Positions 1-10,952 of a stretch of DNA of 64,000 bases are shown here, in pieces. The notes under the pieces were generated by a model. The model was given only the letters and a program-made list of their open reading frames with translations. It was not told the origin of the DNA and searched no databases. Positions within the stretch are counted from its first letter, which is position 1. Each line of letters starts with the position of its first letter. This DNA comes from Nitrospira sp. (lineage in GTDB: Bacteria; Nitrospirota; Nitrospiria; Nitrospirales; Nitrospiraceae). The translations under genes and the position numbers were made by a program. The stretch spans positions 248,001 through 312,000 of the forward strand of contig VGXF01000001.1 in the NCBI GenBank assembly GCA_016873435.1, in the 5' to 3' direction.

Positions 1-621
1 CTTGATGCGATGATCGAGTTGTATCGGCTTTTCGACGAAATGCGCGCCGTGCGCACGGCTGGCGTAGAGCGCGACCAGATTGGGTGCGATGTCCGCGATA
101 CAGACCGGGGTGCAGAGGCCGCACATGACACAATCCATGAACATCTCGGAGACAGCCTGGAAATCCCCGAACACGGCGCGCCAAACCCCCTCACGCACAT
201 CGATTGTTTGCGGGCAGGCTTCCGTGCAAGCGTTGCAGTTGCGGCAAAGCGGCGCTTCTGGATAAAGCGCGAAGAGGTCCTGCTTAGGGTCCTTGAGCTG
301 CCGGATGTCGTAGGTTGCCTTACGGGCCGGAAACGGCGGCACCATCGTGAAGGACATACCGTCCTGCACCGTTGTTTGGCAGGCGAGACAGGTGCGGACT
401 TTCGGATCGTCTTTTGTCCGATAGTACGTCGCGCAGGCGCCGCAGAAACCGGCAAGGCAGCCGAGGCCACGGGTGACCTCCTGCCCCGCGTACCAGAGCG
501 CCTTCACGACGGTGATCCCCTCCGGCACTTGGTAGTTCTTGCCGGCGATTTCCACCATCACCATCTTCGGATGGAGGACTTCCTCCTGATCGATGACGTT
601 TTCCTTATTCACATCGGCCAT
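1..621 (-). CDS. Iron-sulfur subunit, succinate dehydrogenase/fumarate reductase type (3' part outside window)
   Basis: My translation of the minus strand gives 207 codons running off the left edge. An N-terminal 2Fe-2S ferredoxin-like domain carries GCLAGFCGACATYY followed by a distal TCLAC. A second domain has two 4Fe-4S motifs, CRNCNACTEACP and CVMCGLCTPVC. This 2Fe-2S plus two-cluster layout is that of SdhB/FrdB/TfrB-like electron-transfer subunits. I chose the start at 621 because GAGAGGA sits eight bases upstream; an in-frame ATG at 630 would lie inside that site. The gene follows icd by 86 bases on the same strand, in a block of reductive TCA enzymes, so fumarate reduction or a linked electron transfer is likely. 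A heterodisulfide-reductase-like or ferredoxin subunit is an alternative. Confidence 0.7.
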   Translation of the reverse strand, partial: MADVNKENVIDQEEVLHPKMVMVEIAGKNYQVPEGITVVKALWYAGQEVTRGLGCLAGFCGACATYYRTKDDPKVRTCLACQTTVQDGMSFTMVPPFPARKATYDIRQLKDPKQDLFALYPEAPLCRNCNACTEACPQTIDVREGVWRAVFGDFQAVSEMFMDCVMCGLCTPVCIADIAPNLVALYASRAHGAHFVEKPIQLDHRIK

Positions 622-707
622 GCTGAACATCCTCTCGGAACGAACAGGGAGCGAGAAGTTATCATACCTTCCCGCTCCCCGTATTTCCACCGTAGAAGTA
701 CCGACGC

Positions 708-2969
<2,262 letters not shown>

Positions 2970-5213
2970 TTAATTAAGCGCGTTCAACGCCGAGCCGGCC
3001 TTGAACCAGGTGATCTGCTGTTCCGTCATGCTGTGATTCGCCTGAATCTTCACGTCGCCGCTCTGCTTGTGCACGACGACCGTGACCGGCTTGCCCGACG
3101 CCAGTTTGTTCAGATCCACGATGCTCAACCGGTCGCTAAGCTCGATCTTCTCATAGTCCTTCGCATCGGCAAAAGTCAGCGGCAGGATGCCCTGTTTTTT
3201 CAGATTGGTCTCGTGAATGCGGGCGAAGCTCTTCGTGATGACTGCCCGCACGTTGAGGAACCGCGGGGACATGGCCGCGTGCTCGCGGCTGCTGCCCTCG
3301 CCGTAGTTCTCGTCGCCGACCACGACCGAACCGATGCCCTTGGCCTTGTAGGCGCGGGCGATCTGCGCGATGGTCAGGTTCGCCTCACCTGTCAGCACAT
3401 TGGTCCCCTTGCCGGGCTCACTTCCGAACGCGTTGGTGGCGCCGAGGAACATGTTGTCGCTGATCTTGTCTAGATGGCCGCGGAACTTCAGCCACGGACC
3501 GGCCGGTGAAATATGGTCGGTCGTGGTTTTCCCCTTGGTCTTCAGCAGGAGCGGCAGCTTGTCGAAATCCTTGCCATCCCACTTCGGGAAAGGTTGGAGA
3601 AGCTGCAGACGCTCGCTCGTCGGCGGAATGTCCACCGTGAGCTTGCCGCCGTCCTTCGCCGGCTCCACGTAGCCCACCTCGCCCTTGGCAAAACCCTTAG
3701 CCGGGAGTTCCTCGCCCTGCGGCGCCTGGAGCTTGAACTCCTTGCCGTCGGCGCCCTTGATTGATTGATGCACCGGATCGAAACCGAGATCGCCGGACAG
3801 CGCGTAGGCCGTCACGATCTCGGGGCTGGCTAAAAACGACAGCGTTTCGTTGACGCCGTCGTTGCGGCCCGGAAAGTTCCGGTTGAATGTGCTGACAATG
3901 GACTCTGCCCTGCCCTTCACTGCATCCGCCCGCTTCCACTGTCCGATGCAGGGGCCGCAGGAGTTCGAGAGCACGGTCGCGCCCATTTGCTCAAACGTCT
4001 CCATGAATCCGTCGCGCTTCATCGTGTGATAGATGCGCTCCGAGCCCGGCGAAATCAGAAATGCCGTCTTGGCCTTGAGCCCGGCCTTGAGGCCTTGCTT
4101 GGCAATGTGTGCCGCGCGGCTGATGTCCTCATAGGAAGAATTTGTGCAGCTGCCGACCAGCGCCGCCTTAAGTTCAACCGGATAGCCCTTCTCCTTCGCT
4201 TCAGCCGCGATCTTCGAAATCGGCCGCGCCAGGTCGGGCGTGTGCGGACCGACCACATACGGCTCGAGCTTCGAGAGGTCGATTTCGACAACCTCATCGA
4301 AGTACTGCTCCGGGGACTTGTAGACTTCCGGATCTGCCACGAGCAGTGCCTTGTTGGCCTGCGCCAGATTTGCCAGATCAGCCCGGTCCGTAATGTTGAG
4401 GTACGCGACCATCTTCTGGTCAAAGGGAAATACCGAGGTTGTCGCGCCCAGCTCGGCCCCCATGTTGCAGATGGTACCCTTGCCGGTGGCGCTGATCGTC
4501 TCAGAGCCCGGGCCGAAATACTCGACGATTTTGTTCGTGCCGCCCTTCACCGTCAGCAGGCCGCACAGGTAGAGAATCACGTCCTTGGGCGAGGCCCAGC
4601 CGCTGAGCTTGCCGGTCAGCCGCACGCCGATTAGTTTCGGATGCAGCACCTCCCACGGCAATCCGGCCATCACTTCGCCCGCGTCCGCGCCGCCGACGCC
4701 GATTGCCAGCATGCCCAGCCCGCCGCCATTTGGCGTGTGCGAGTCGGTGCCGATGATCAGGCCGCCGGGAAACGCGTAGTTTTCCAGCACCACCTGGTGG
4801 ATGATGCCGGCGCCCGGCTTCCAGAAGCCGATGCCATACTTCTTCGCCGCGGAGGCTAGGAAGTTGTAGACCTCCTTGTTCTCGTCCAGCGCGCGGAGCA
4901 GGTCCTTCTCGGAGCCCATCTCGGCCCGGATCAAATGGTCGCAATGGATCGTGCTCGGCACGGCCGCCTGCGGCTTGTTGGCCTGCATGAACTGCAGCAT
5001 GGCCATCTGTGCCGTGGCATCTTGCATAGCGACCCGGTCGGGCCGCAGCGCCAGCATCGCCTTGCCGCGCTCCCACACCTGCGTATCGAAGTTGTCCGCG
5101 TGCGAGACGAGGATCTTCTCCGCCAGCGTCAGGCTCTTGCCAAATTTCTTGCGCGCCTTATCGATGACGCCCGGCATCTTCGCATAGAGTTGCTTCATCA
5201 TTTCGACCGACAT
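2970..5213 (-). CDS. acn: Aconitate hydratase, mitochondrial-type
   Basis: 747 residues, shorter than the 890-residue AcnA form and matching the mitochondrial-type aconitase family. The three 4Fe-4S ligands are visible: Cys356 in VGSCTNSS and Cys419/Cys422 in SNSCGPCIGQW. The swivel domain with GDENYGEGSSREHAA lies in the last quarter. It isomerises citrate and isocitrate. It sits between aclA (117 bases upstream) and icd (33 bases downstream), which places citrate cleavage, isomerisation and isocitrate formation in one cluster. The start ATG is preceded by GGGGGAGAATTCC. Confidence 0.96.
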   Translation of the reverse strand: MSVEMMKQLYAKMPGVIDKARKKFGKSLTLAEKILVSHADNFDTQVWERGKAMLALRPDRVAMQDATAQMAMLQFMQANKPQAAVPSTIHCDHLIRAEMGSEKDLLRALDENKEVYNFLASAAKKYGIGFWKPGAGIIHQVVLENYAFPGGLIIGTDSHTPNGGGLGMLAIGVGGADAGEVMAGLPWEVLHPKLIGVRLTGKLSGWASPKDVILYLCGLLTVKGGTNKIVEYFGPGSETISATGKGTICNMGAELGATTSVFPFDQKMVAYLNITDRADLANLAQANKALLVADPEVYKSPEQYFDEVVEIDLSKLEPYVVGPHTPDLARPISKIAAEAKEKGYPVELKAALVGSCTNSSYEDISRAAHIAKQGLKAGLKAKTAFLISPGSERIYHTMKRDGFMETFEQMGATVLSNSCGPCIGQWKRADAVKGRAESIVSTFNRNFPGRNDGVNETLSFLASPEIVTAYALSGDLGFDPVHQSIKGADGKEFKLQAPQGEELPAKGFAKGEVGYVEPAKDGGKLTVDIPPTSERLQLLQPFPKWDGKDFDKLPLLLKTKGKTTTDHISPAGPWLKFRGHLDKISDNMFLGATNAFGSEPGKGTNVLTGEANLTIAQIARAYKAKGIGSVVVGDENYGEGSSREHAAMSPRFLNVRAVITKSFARIHETNLKKQGILPLTFADAKDYEKIELSDRLSIVDLNKLASGKPVTVVVHKQSGDVKIQANHSMTEQQITWFKAGSALNALN

Positions 5214-5330
5214 GGAATTCTCCCCCTCGCTGAAGTCTTCGATGTTTCAGCCGTCAATTTTCAGAGCCACAGGTTCCGAAAACCGCCGGTTGATCATCGA
5301 ATACTCGTTAACGGCAGCACTTCCCCCCAC

Positions 5331-7154
5331 CTACTTTAACGGGGGGACCTCCCGCCTCTTTGGAGCCGCGTAATTCACCAGATAATCGAACAGCCGGATC
5401 AGGCGGCTGTCTTGCCGCTTCTGGTCCACCCAGTGGCCAATCAGGCCGATGGTCCGGGCCAGAATGAAAAACCCGTTCAAACTCTCGACCGGGAAACCGA
5501 GATCCACCAGTACGGCGGCCATCGTGCCGTCTACGTTCAGGATCAGATTATCCTTTTTCGCCGCCGTCACCTGCTCCACCGCCAGCGCAAAATCGAGACA
5601 CGGCGTCTTGATGTTGAGGCCCTTGACGTAGCCAACCAGTTCCTTCACGCGCTTGTCCGGATTGCGCAGGCTCTTCACGCGGTGGCCGATGCCAGGGACC
5701 GGGCCATGGTTCTTCTTCATATAGGTTAGGAAGTCGTCCACGGTCATCTTGTTGTCCACAGCATGCTTGAAGAACCGCCCCGCGTCCGTCACAGCACCGC
5801 CGAAGCGCGGCCCGATCATGATGAGGCCCGCTGCCACCGACTGCGAGAGGCCGATGCCCGCGCAGGCCGCCAGGATTGTCCCGTAAGCGCCGCTCACGCA
5901 GGGCCCGTGGTCGGCCGAGAGTATGAGGATGCGCCGGATGATTTCGGCTTCCTGCCGGCCGATGAGCCGCTTGTCCCACAGCAGACCGATGATATGCGGA
6001 ATGTCGTAACCCTTATTGATGAGTTCGGAGGCGGGATAGCCGTCGTAACAGGGCTCGTCACCGCGGTCGTCGCTGATCGTCGTGCGGATCAGCGGCGCTA
6101 CCATGACTTCCTGCGCCTTCATGGCCTCTTCGACGGTCTTCGGGAGCTTTGGCAGATCGGCCGGGGCCGCCTCCGCCGCCTTGATCTCCCCGCTCTTCAC
6201 GAACCCTTCGTAGGCTTCCTTAATGGCCGGGCCCAGCGCACCGAACGTCGGCGGCACGATAGCGCCCGCTTTCTTAAGCGCGTCGGATTTTGCGCGGGCA
6301 GAGCCCTCGCCCTTCATGCCTTCCTTTGCGCCCGCATGGCCGAACTTCATGCCCTTGGGCAGACTCTCCTGACAGAAGCCAGAGACAACGCCGATCAGCT
6401 TGATGCGCCGTTTCTTCGCGCCATACCACTCGGCCGCGCGCTCTTCGAGGTCGCCGCCCATTTCGCCGACAATGATGACCGCCTTGGTCTGCGGGTCCTT
6501 CTCGAACATTTCGAGGTAGCTCACGTAATCAGTACCGGGATAGGCGTCGCCGCCGATGCCGATGGCCGTCGTGATACCGTCAGCGAACTGTGAACAAATC
6601 CAGATGATCTCGTTGGAGAGGCCGCCCGACTTTGTGATGACGCCAAACGAACCTTCGCGATACAGCTTAGATAGGACCAGATTGTCGTAGGCGCCGCCGA
6701 TGACACCGAGCCGGCAGGTGCCGGCTGAGATGATCCCGATGGACGAGGGGCCGTTGAACGTCTTACCGAGCTTGCGCGCGTGAGCACCAAGCAACTTGGC
6801 GTCTTTCTCAGGCACGCCTTCCGTGATCATGGAGACGAGCTTGATCTTTGGATCGTCCAGCGCTTCCATCGCAGCCTTGCAGGCCCGGTCTGCGCCGACG
6901 TAGACGAGCGTGGTATTGAGCGACGGATGGTTCTTTGTCGCGTCGGCCACCGTCTTGTAGATCGGCACCGCGATGAGGCCGCTGCCAAACTGGATTTCGT
7001 AGGTCTTGCCGGCATCAGGCGGATAGACGAAAGCCTCGACGTAGAAGTTTTTCTTGTTCAGAAAGCAGAACTCCGCCATGCGGCGCGCGGCGTTCACACC
7101 CGCCTGCCCGCCCTGAATCACAACGCGAGTGTCTTTGCTGGCCAGAATGCTCAT
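5331..7154 (-). CDS. aclA: ATP-citrate lyase, alpha subunit (AclA)
   Basis: 607 residues. The N-terminal half is a succinyl-CoA synthetase alpha-like CoA-binding region with the phospho-acceptor His273 in KFGHAGAKEG. The C-terminal third is citrate-synthase-like, with SADHGPCVSGAYG and GIGHRVKS. It forms, with AclB, the enzyme that cleaves citrate to acetyl-CoA and oxaloacetate using ATP and CoA, the diagnostic step of the reductive TCA cycle. It follows aclB by 95 bases on the same strand. A C6/G6 pairing surrounds the stop region but has no following T-run, so I do not call a terminator. Confidence 0.96.
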   Translation of the reverse strand: MSILASKDTRVVIQGGQAGVNAARRMAEFCFLNKKNFYVEAFVYPPDAGKTYEIQFGSGLIAVPIYKTVADATKNHPSLNTTLVYVGADRACKAAMEALDDPKIKLVSMITEGVPEKDAKLLGAHARKLGKTFNGPSSIGIISAGTCRLGVIGGAYDNLVLSKLYREGSFGVITKSGGLSNEIIWICSQFADGITTAIGIGGDAYPGTDYVSYLEMFEKDPQTKAVIIVGEMGGDLEERAAEWYGAKKRRIKLIGVVSGFCQESLPKGMKFGHAGAKEGMKGEGSARAKSDALKKAGAIVPPTFGALGPAIKEAYEGFVKSGEIKAAEAAPADLPKLPKTVEEAMKAQEVMVAPLIRTTISDDRGDEPCYDGYPASELINKGYDIPHIIGLLWDKRLIGRQEAEIIRRILILSADHGPCVSGAYGTILAACAGIGLSQSVAAGLIMIGPRFGGAVTDAGRFFKHAVDNKMTVDDFLTYMKKNHGPVPGIGHRVKSLRNPDKRVKELVGYVKGLNIKTPCLDFALAVEQVTAAKKDNLILNVDGTMAAVLVDLGFPVESLNGFFILARTIGLIGHWVDQKRQDSRLIRLFDYLVNYAAPKRREVPPLK

Positions 7155-7249
7155 CGAAATGTCCTCTCCTCAAAACTATGAACTACGCAGGATGAATTCA
7201 GAACTTGGGATGAGTCCGCCGTTCATCATTCACGCTTCATCGTTCAGCG

Positions 7250-8446
7250 TTATTTACCTTTCAGCGCCATATCTACGATGTCGGTCAGCGGCGTCGTGCG
7301 GTCGTAGACGTGGATATCAAAGCCTTCGTCCTTCAGCGCACGCATTGCGTCCAGGCCTTCCTTCTCGCGCGGCCCCCCGCGGCGCACCCAGATTTTGACT
7401 CCATTGAGCTTGCCCTCAGACTTGGCCTTGCGGAAGCCGTTGATGATGCCGCCGAAGGTTTTCTTCACATCCGTGAAGTTAGCGATGGCGCCGCCGACGA
7501 TGATATTCTTGATGCCAGGCAGCGAGCAGACCTTGTCCGTCAACACTTCGACCGCCCAATCCGGCGGATCGCCGGAATATTCGGCATAGTTGGCGAGCTT
7601 GCCGCCGCGCGCGACCACCGCGTCCGAATAGTAGACGCTGGCGCCACCGCCCGCTGGGAGCATCGCCGTGTCGCCGCCGGGGATTTCGATGAACTTGACC
7701 GAGCCTTTGATCTTGGAATCCACGGCCATGACTTCGAGCTCGTGCTTGCTGTAGGCACGCCCAAACTCGGCCGCGAAGGCGAAATTCCAATCGGGGTGGC
7801 GGAACTTGGCGTCGCCGTCAAGGAGCGTCACGGCGTCGAGCGCAACGAACTCGCCGTCCCCGCGGGCCACGACAGGATTGACTTCCAGATACTGCGCGTC
7901 TTCGCTGTCGAAGCAGGTGAACAGTTTGCCGGCAAATTCGGCCATCCGCTTCGCCGCATCGCCCATGAAGCCGGCTTCCCTGGCCAGCTTGTCCAGTGCG
8001 CTCTCAGTGGGTTTCTCGCCGACGTTCAGGCAAAGCCGCTTCACACGATCCCAATTTGATTCCACTTCGATGCCACCGCAGTTAGCGATGAGAATTTCCA
8101 CGCCCTCACGCGTGGACTTCACCGCCGCGTAGTACTCGTCCTTGTGCTCAACCATCTCGGAAACGATCACCTGCGAGACCTTGATGCTCCCGACCTCGCG
8201 GCCCAGCATTTCCTTCGCCGTGGCGACCGCGCTCTTGAGGTCGAGGCCAACCTTCACGAGGCCCAGCTTGAAGCGGGAGCCCAGCGCCTCATGGGCCTTC
8301 GCCACAAGCTTCGCCGTCTTCATCCAGTCGTTGGCTTCGCCAAGCTTTGCCAGTTCGTCCGCCGACGTGACAACGACATAATTGGGGACGGCGATGCCCC
8401 ACTTTTTCATTAACCCCATGCCGGGGCCCTCGAGCACCTTGGCCAT
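7250..8446 (-). CDS. aclB: ATP-citrate lyase, beta subunit (AclB)
   Basis: 398 residues with an ATP-grasp/succinyl-CoA synthetase beta-like fold. The N-terminus begins MAKVLEGPGMGLMKKWGIAV, the nucleotide-binding part includes EVNPVVARGDGEFVALDAV, and the C-terminal GGPREKEGLDAMRAL is typical of AclB. It supplies the ATP-binding half of two-subunit ATP-citrate lyase and pairs with the downstream aclA. AAGGAG lies seven to eight bases before the ATG. It is the first gene of the block; upstream is a 379-base spacer with a promoter-like site and a palindromic element within the likely mRNA leader. Confidence 0.95.
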   Translation of the reverse strand: MAKVLEGPGMGLMKKWGIAVPNYVVVTSADELAKLGEANDWMKTAKLVAKAHEALGSRFKLGLVKVGLDLKSAVATAKEMLGREVGSIKVSQVIVSEMVEHKDEYYAAVKSTREGVEILIANCGGIEVESNWDRVKRLCLNVGEKPTESALDKLAREAGFMGDAAKRMAEFAGKLFTCFDSEDAQYLEVNPVVARGDGEFVALDAVTLLDGDAKFRHPDWNFAFAAEFGRAYSKHELEVMAVDSKIKGSVKFIEIPGGDTAMLPAGGGASVYYSDAVVARGGKLANYAEYSGDPPDWAVEVLTDKVCSLPGIKNIIVGGAIANFTDVKKTFGGIINGFRKAKSEGKLNGVKIWVRRGGPREKEGLDAMRALKDEGFDIHVYDRTTPLTDIVDMALKGK

Positions 8447-8481
8447 TGCACAAACTCCTTACATGTTAAGTTCGCTCCGAC

Positions 8482-8607
8482 CGCAGGATGGTCAAAAAGA
8501 CCGTCTGTGCGGCCGCAGTGAACGAAGAGGCGAGGCGCACGCTTTTCGGTACGTTGAGCCTCTGAGTGAAGCGAGAACAACGCAGGTGAATTTTGCCCAT
8601 TCCTGCG
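8482..8607. repeat. Palindromic dispersed element, copy 1
   Basis: A 126-base element bounded by imperfect inverted repeats: CGCAGGATGGTCAAAA at the left and TTTTGCCCATTCCTGCG at the right. Inside is a second imperfect pairing, AGAGGC... with ...GAGCCTCT around position 8550. A diverged inverse copy lies at 12448-12564; both contain the core ACCGAAAAGCGT on opposite strands. From memory such intergenic palindromes are frequent in Nitrospira genomes. No coding capacity is apparent. It occupies the middle of the 379-base spacer upstream of aclB and would be transcribed as a hairpin in the acl leader. Confidence 0.7.
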
Positions 8608-8744
8608 TTAAAAGGCAGCGGAGTGTAACGGAGTTGCCAGGCAGACTCAATCCACCAAACGGACTAACACGACTAGACAAAAGACCTACCCCGCCTACCG
8701 ACCTGTCCATTCTCAACCTGCTGAAATCAAAGCAAAAGAACTAT

Positions 8745-8774
8745 AGTGTAGGCAAGCTGGCCAAGCAGAGTCAA
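8745..8774 (-). promoter_or_regulatory. Putative promoter for aclB-aclA-acn-icd
   Basis: On the minus strand TTGACT (8769-8774) is followed after 18 bases by TACACT (8745-8750). It would produce a leader of about 290 bases before aclB that contains the palindromic element. Sequence match only. Confidence 0.45.
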
Positions 8775-8825
8775 GAGTGAAGTTGCTTAAAAAAACTCGG
8801 AAGGTGTTGAATTTTAAGTGTTTTA

Positions 8826-9665
8826 TTAGCGTGCAAGCCTCTGGCATGACGGACAGATAAAGGAACTGCGCTGGTCCGCTCCTCGTAGCCGTTTGATGGT
8901 CGTACCGCAGCGGCGCGGGCAGATTTCCCCATGTTTGCCGTAGACAAGATGGCGCCGCTTGTAGCGGCCCTCGCTGCCGTCGGGCGCGAAAAAATCGCGG
9001 ACGCTGGAGCCACCATCCTTGATCGCCTGCGCCAAAACCATACGCATTTCCGAATAAAGCTTGTTGATCGTAGCCTCGCTGAGCCGGTGCGCTAGCTGAT
9101 TTGGATGGAGCTTCGCGCGGAAGAGAATTTCATTCGCGTAGATATTGCCGATCCCCGCGATGAGCTGCTGGCGCATGAGCAGCGGTTTGAGCCGCCCACG
9201 TCGGTTCCTGATCAATACGTAAAACTCTTCTTTTGAAACTGTCAGCGGATCGCAGCCGAACCGCTTCGTGACAAATCGCTCGAGGCCCGCTTGGTCCAGC
9301 AGGTAGAGTCGCCCGAAGCGCCGCGGATTCCAGTAGCGGAGATCAGAGACTTTTCCGCCCTCCACCGTGAGCACGAGATGCGTGTGCTTTTGATAGCGCA
9401 GCGCAAGCGGACCGAAGAGCAGGAGGCCCGTCATGCCAAGCTCGGCCACAAGGTAGCGTGTCTCCACGTTGCGCGTAAAGGCCAGCGCCACGCTCTTGCC
9501 GTGGCGAGTCACGCCAGTCAGGCAGGCACCAGCATACCAGGGCAACGTGGACAGTCCCTGGCGCACGATGTCGTCCCGACCAACCCGACAGTCTTTGATC
9601 GTGGCACCGAGGAGCCGGTCCCGTACCTGCCGGGCAACGACTTCCGCTTCGGGCAGCTCAGGCAT
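8826..9665 (-). CDS. mutM: Formamidopyrimidine-DNA glycosylase (Fpg/MutM)
   Basis: 279 residues. It starts with the family hallmark MPELPEAEVV, where Pro2 and Glu3 are catalytic. The helix-two-turn-helix region has LIAGIGNIYANEILF, and the C-terminal zinc finger ends FICPSCQ. It excises oxidised purines such as 8-oxoguanine and nicks the abasic site. The first zinc knuckle reads CPRRC, giving three residues between the cysteines instead of the usual two. It is transcribed in the same direction as acl but separated from it by the spacer with the repeat and promoter, so it is probably a separate unit. Confidence 0.95.
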   Translation of the reverse strand: MPELPEAEVVARQVRDRLLGATIKDCRVGRDDIVRQGLSTLPWYAGACLTGVTRHGKSVALAFTRNVETRYLVAELGMTGLLLFGPLALRYQKHTHLVLTVEGGKVSDLRYWNPRRFGRLYLLDQAGLERFVTKRFGCDPLTVSKEEFYVLIRNRRGRLKPLLMRQQLIAGIGNIYANEILFRAKLHPNQLAHRLSEATINKLYSEMRMVLAQAIKDGGSSVRDFFAPDGSEGRYKRRHLVYGKHGEICPRRCGTTIKRLRGADQRSSFICPSCQRLAR

Positions 9666-9747
9666 GGGAAAACCATGAGCCGAGAGGGGCGGGGTGCACG
9701 GGGTACTGGAAAAACATGGTCAGGCGGTGGTCGGACGGCTGTTATCG

Positions 9748-10095
9748 TTATTCCGGACCTACAGAACGTATTGAATCGTGACGCTCAGATTCGGCAGCGG
9801 TGTGGCACCCACCCGCCGCGACTTCCGCAGCCTTCCGGCATCGTTGTAGAGGACCCCCTACACACAGCCGAGATACGCTATCACCATCAAGACGGTGCGA
9901 CCCATCTCCGCGTGACAGCAGACCACCGATCTTTTTGTTCGGCGTATGCTGTTCAGGCCAGACCCCGGCTTCGTAGACCTGCGCCGGCGACGCCCGAGTA
10001 AATTCCACGACGGGAATCGTGCCGAACAAGAGGCCCGGCGCCTTCCTCGCGCCCTCGCCAGGCCCCACAGTAAGTTTGTCGGTCACGAAATGCAT
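9748..10095 (-). CDS. Uncertain small ORF, possibly real or decayed
   Basis: A 115-codon frame beginning MHFVTDKLTVGPGEGARKAP. I recognise no family. Its support is the start context: TATAAT at 10102-10107 (minus strand) ends exactly six bases before the ATG, the same arrangement as other leaderless candidates here. The first 60 residues look protein-like. After about residue 65 the composition becomes less convincing, and another frame there reads MGRTVLMVIAYLG, so a frameshift is possible. The remaining spacer 9666-9747 shows nothing else. Confidence 0.3.
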   Translation of the reverse strand: MHFVTDKLTVGPGEGARKAPGLLFGTIPVVEFTRASPAQVYEAGVWPEQHTPNKKIGGLLSRGDGSHRLDGDSVSRLCVGGPLQRCRKAAEVAAGGCHTAAESERHDSIRSVGPE

Positions 10096-10101
10096 GGGGC
10101 C

Positions 10102-10107
10102 ATTATA
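10102..10107 (-). promoter_or_regulatory. -10 box, leaderless-type, for the 9748-10095 frame
   Basis: A perfect TATAAT on the minus strand, six bases before the ATG at 10095. The -35 region is poor. No Shine-Dalgarno sequence intervenes. Confidence 0.4.
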
Positions 10108-10171
10108 GCGGGGGGCGTGTCAGAACCGCACTGGGATTTTCGCGCGGTTGCGGATGGGAAGATCAGAGGCC

Positions 10172-10177
10172 TATACT
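10172..10177 (+). promoter_or_regulatory. -10 box, leaderless-type, for the zinc-ribbon gene
   Basis: TATACT six bases before ATG 10184, with TTGCGG at 10148-10153 as a possible -35 (18-base spacer). Transcription would start at about the A of the ATG. Confidence 0.5.
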
Positions 10178-10183
10178 GGCTGT

Positions 10184-10531
10184 ATGGTCAGCCCATCTGC
10201 TGATGTCGTCGCTTCCCGTCTCAGTGGTGTCAAATGCGCCATCTGCAAAATGTCCGATTTTGGCGTGGATACCCGTACCAGCGATTGGAAGGGCATCTGC
10301 AAGAAATGCTTCTACACGTTCCCGGTCCACACGGACATGGAATTCTACCTGCGCACACAGCCCGACGTACCCTACCACATGAAAACCGTCCCCTGCCCCA
10401 AGTGCCAGAAGGCCGGCGTCGATTTGGATTTTCGCATCGTCCTCTCCGTGCGCGAGGCCTACTACTTTGTCACTTGCAAGACCTGCGGGCACCAGTTCCC
10501 GGAAAGGTCGTTGCTAGAGGCATTCGAATAA
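10184..10531 (+). CDS. Double zinc-ribbon protein of unknown function
   Basis: 115 residues with four CxxC pairs: CAIC 18-21, CKKC 39-42, CPKC 71-74 and CKTC 98-101, consistent with two zinc ribbons. I do not recognise a named family. Upstream in-frame TTG (10148) and ATG (10154) codons exist, but they overlap the promoter elements, so I prefer ATG 10184, which is also where transcription should begin. No ribosome binding site is at usable distance. A small acidic/proline-rich gene follows 21 bases later on the same strand with its own -10 box. Confidence 0.75.
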   Translation: MVSPSADVVASRLSGVKCAICKMSDFGVDTRTSDWKGICKKCFYTFPVHTDMEFYLRTQPDVPYHMKTVPCPKCQKAGVDLDFRIVLSVREAYYFVTCKTCGHQFPERSLLEAFE

Positions 10532-10540
10532 TGGTTGGGT

Positions 10541-10546
10541 TATAAT
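10541..10546 (+). promoter_or_regulatory. -10 box, leaderless-type, for the gene at 10553
   Basis: A perfect TATAAT that ends six bases before ATG 10553. The -35 is weak. It lies between the stop of the zinc-ribbon gene and the next start. Confidence 0.45.
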
Positions 10547-10552
10547 GCCGCC

Positions 10553-10723
10553 ATGAATGACAAGAAGCCCAAAGACCCAGCCCCCGCGCCGAAACCGCGC
10601 AAGGAGATTCCCCTCGTCTCCGTCCCCAACGACCGCGACATGATCGCGGACGAAATGGCCGATCTGTTTGAGGAAGATAAGGTGAAACATCACCACGGCG
10701 GGACCGAACCAGAAGCCGACTGA
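10553..10723 (+). CDS. Small hypothetical protein
   Basis: 56 residues beginning MNDKKPKDPAPAPKPRKEIP. The N-terminus is Lys/Pro-rich and the second half is acidic with an HHH stretch. I recognise no family and see no membrane segment or signal peptide. A longer in-frame start at 10535 exists but would overlap the TATAAT at 10541-10546, so ATG 10553 is preferred. Support is moderate: start context and position after the zinc-ribbon gene. The spacer 10724-10952 that follows shows no further feature. Confidence 0.5.
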   Translation: MNDKKPKDPAPAPKPRKEIPLVSVPNDRDMIADEMADLFEEDKVKHHHGGTEPEAD

Positions 10724-10952
10724 CGGCTGCCCTCCCTAAAGATCCCCAACTTCGTTCTCGATCGCCCGTCACTCTGTGAGATGCCCCCAACCGTATGCCT
10801 TAGTCCCCGGTCTTCCCACGGCCTCGTTGGATGACTTTCTTGATCAGCCTGCCGAGAAAATGCTCCCCTTCCACATTGTTGAAAATTTCAATTGCTCCGG
10901 TGTTCGTTCGGTGCACAGAGGGACTACCCAGGCCTCCCATCCCCTCTCAAGC

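Noticed and set aside
5318-5346. C6/G6 pairing around the aclA stop as a terminator
   Set aside because: Loop of about 12 bases and no T-run after it on the minus strand.
8447-8744. Riboswitch in the acl leader
   Set aside because: The structure there is the dispersed palindromic element, which also occurs at an unrelated place.
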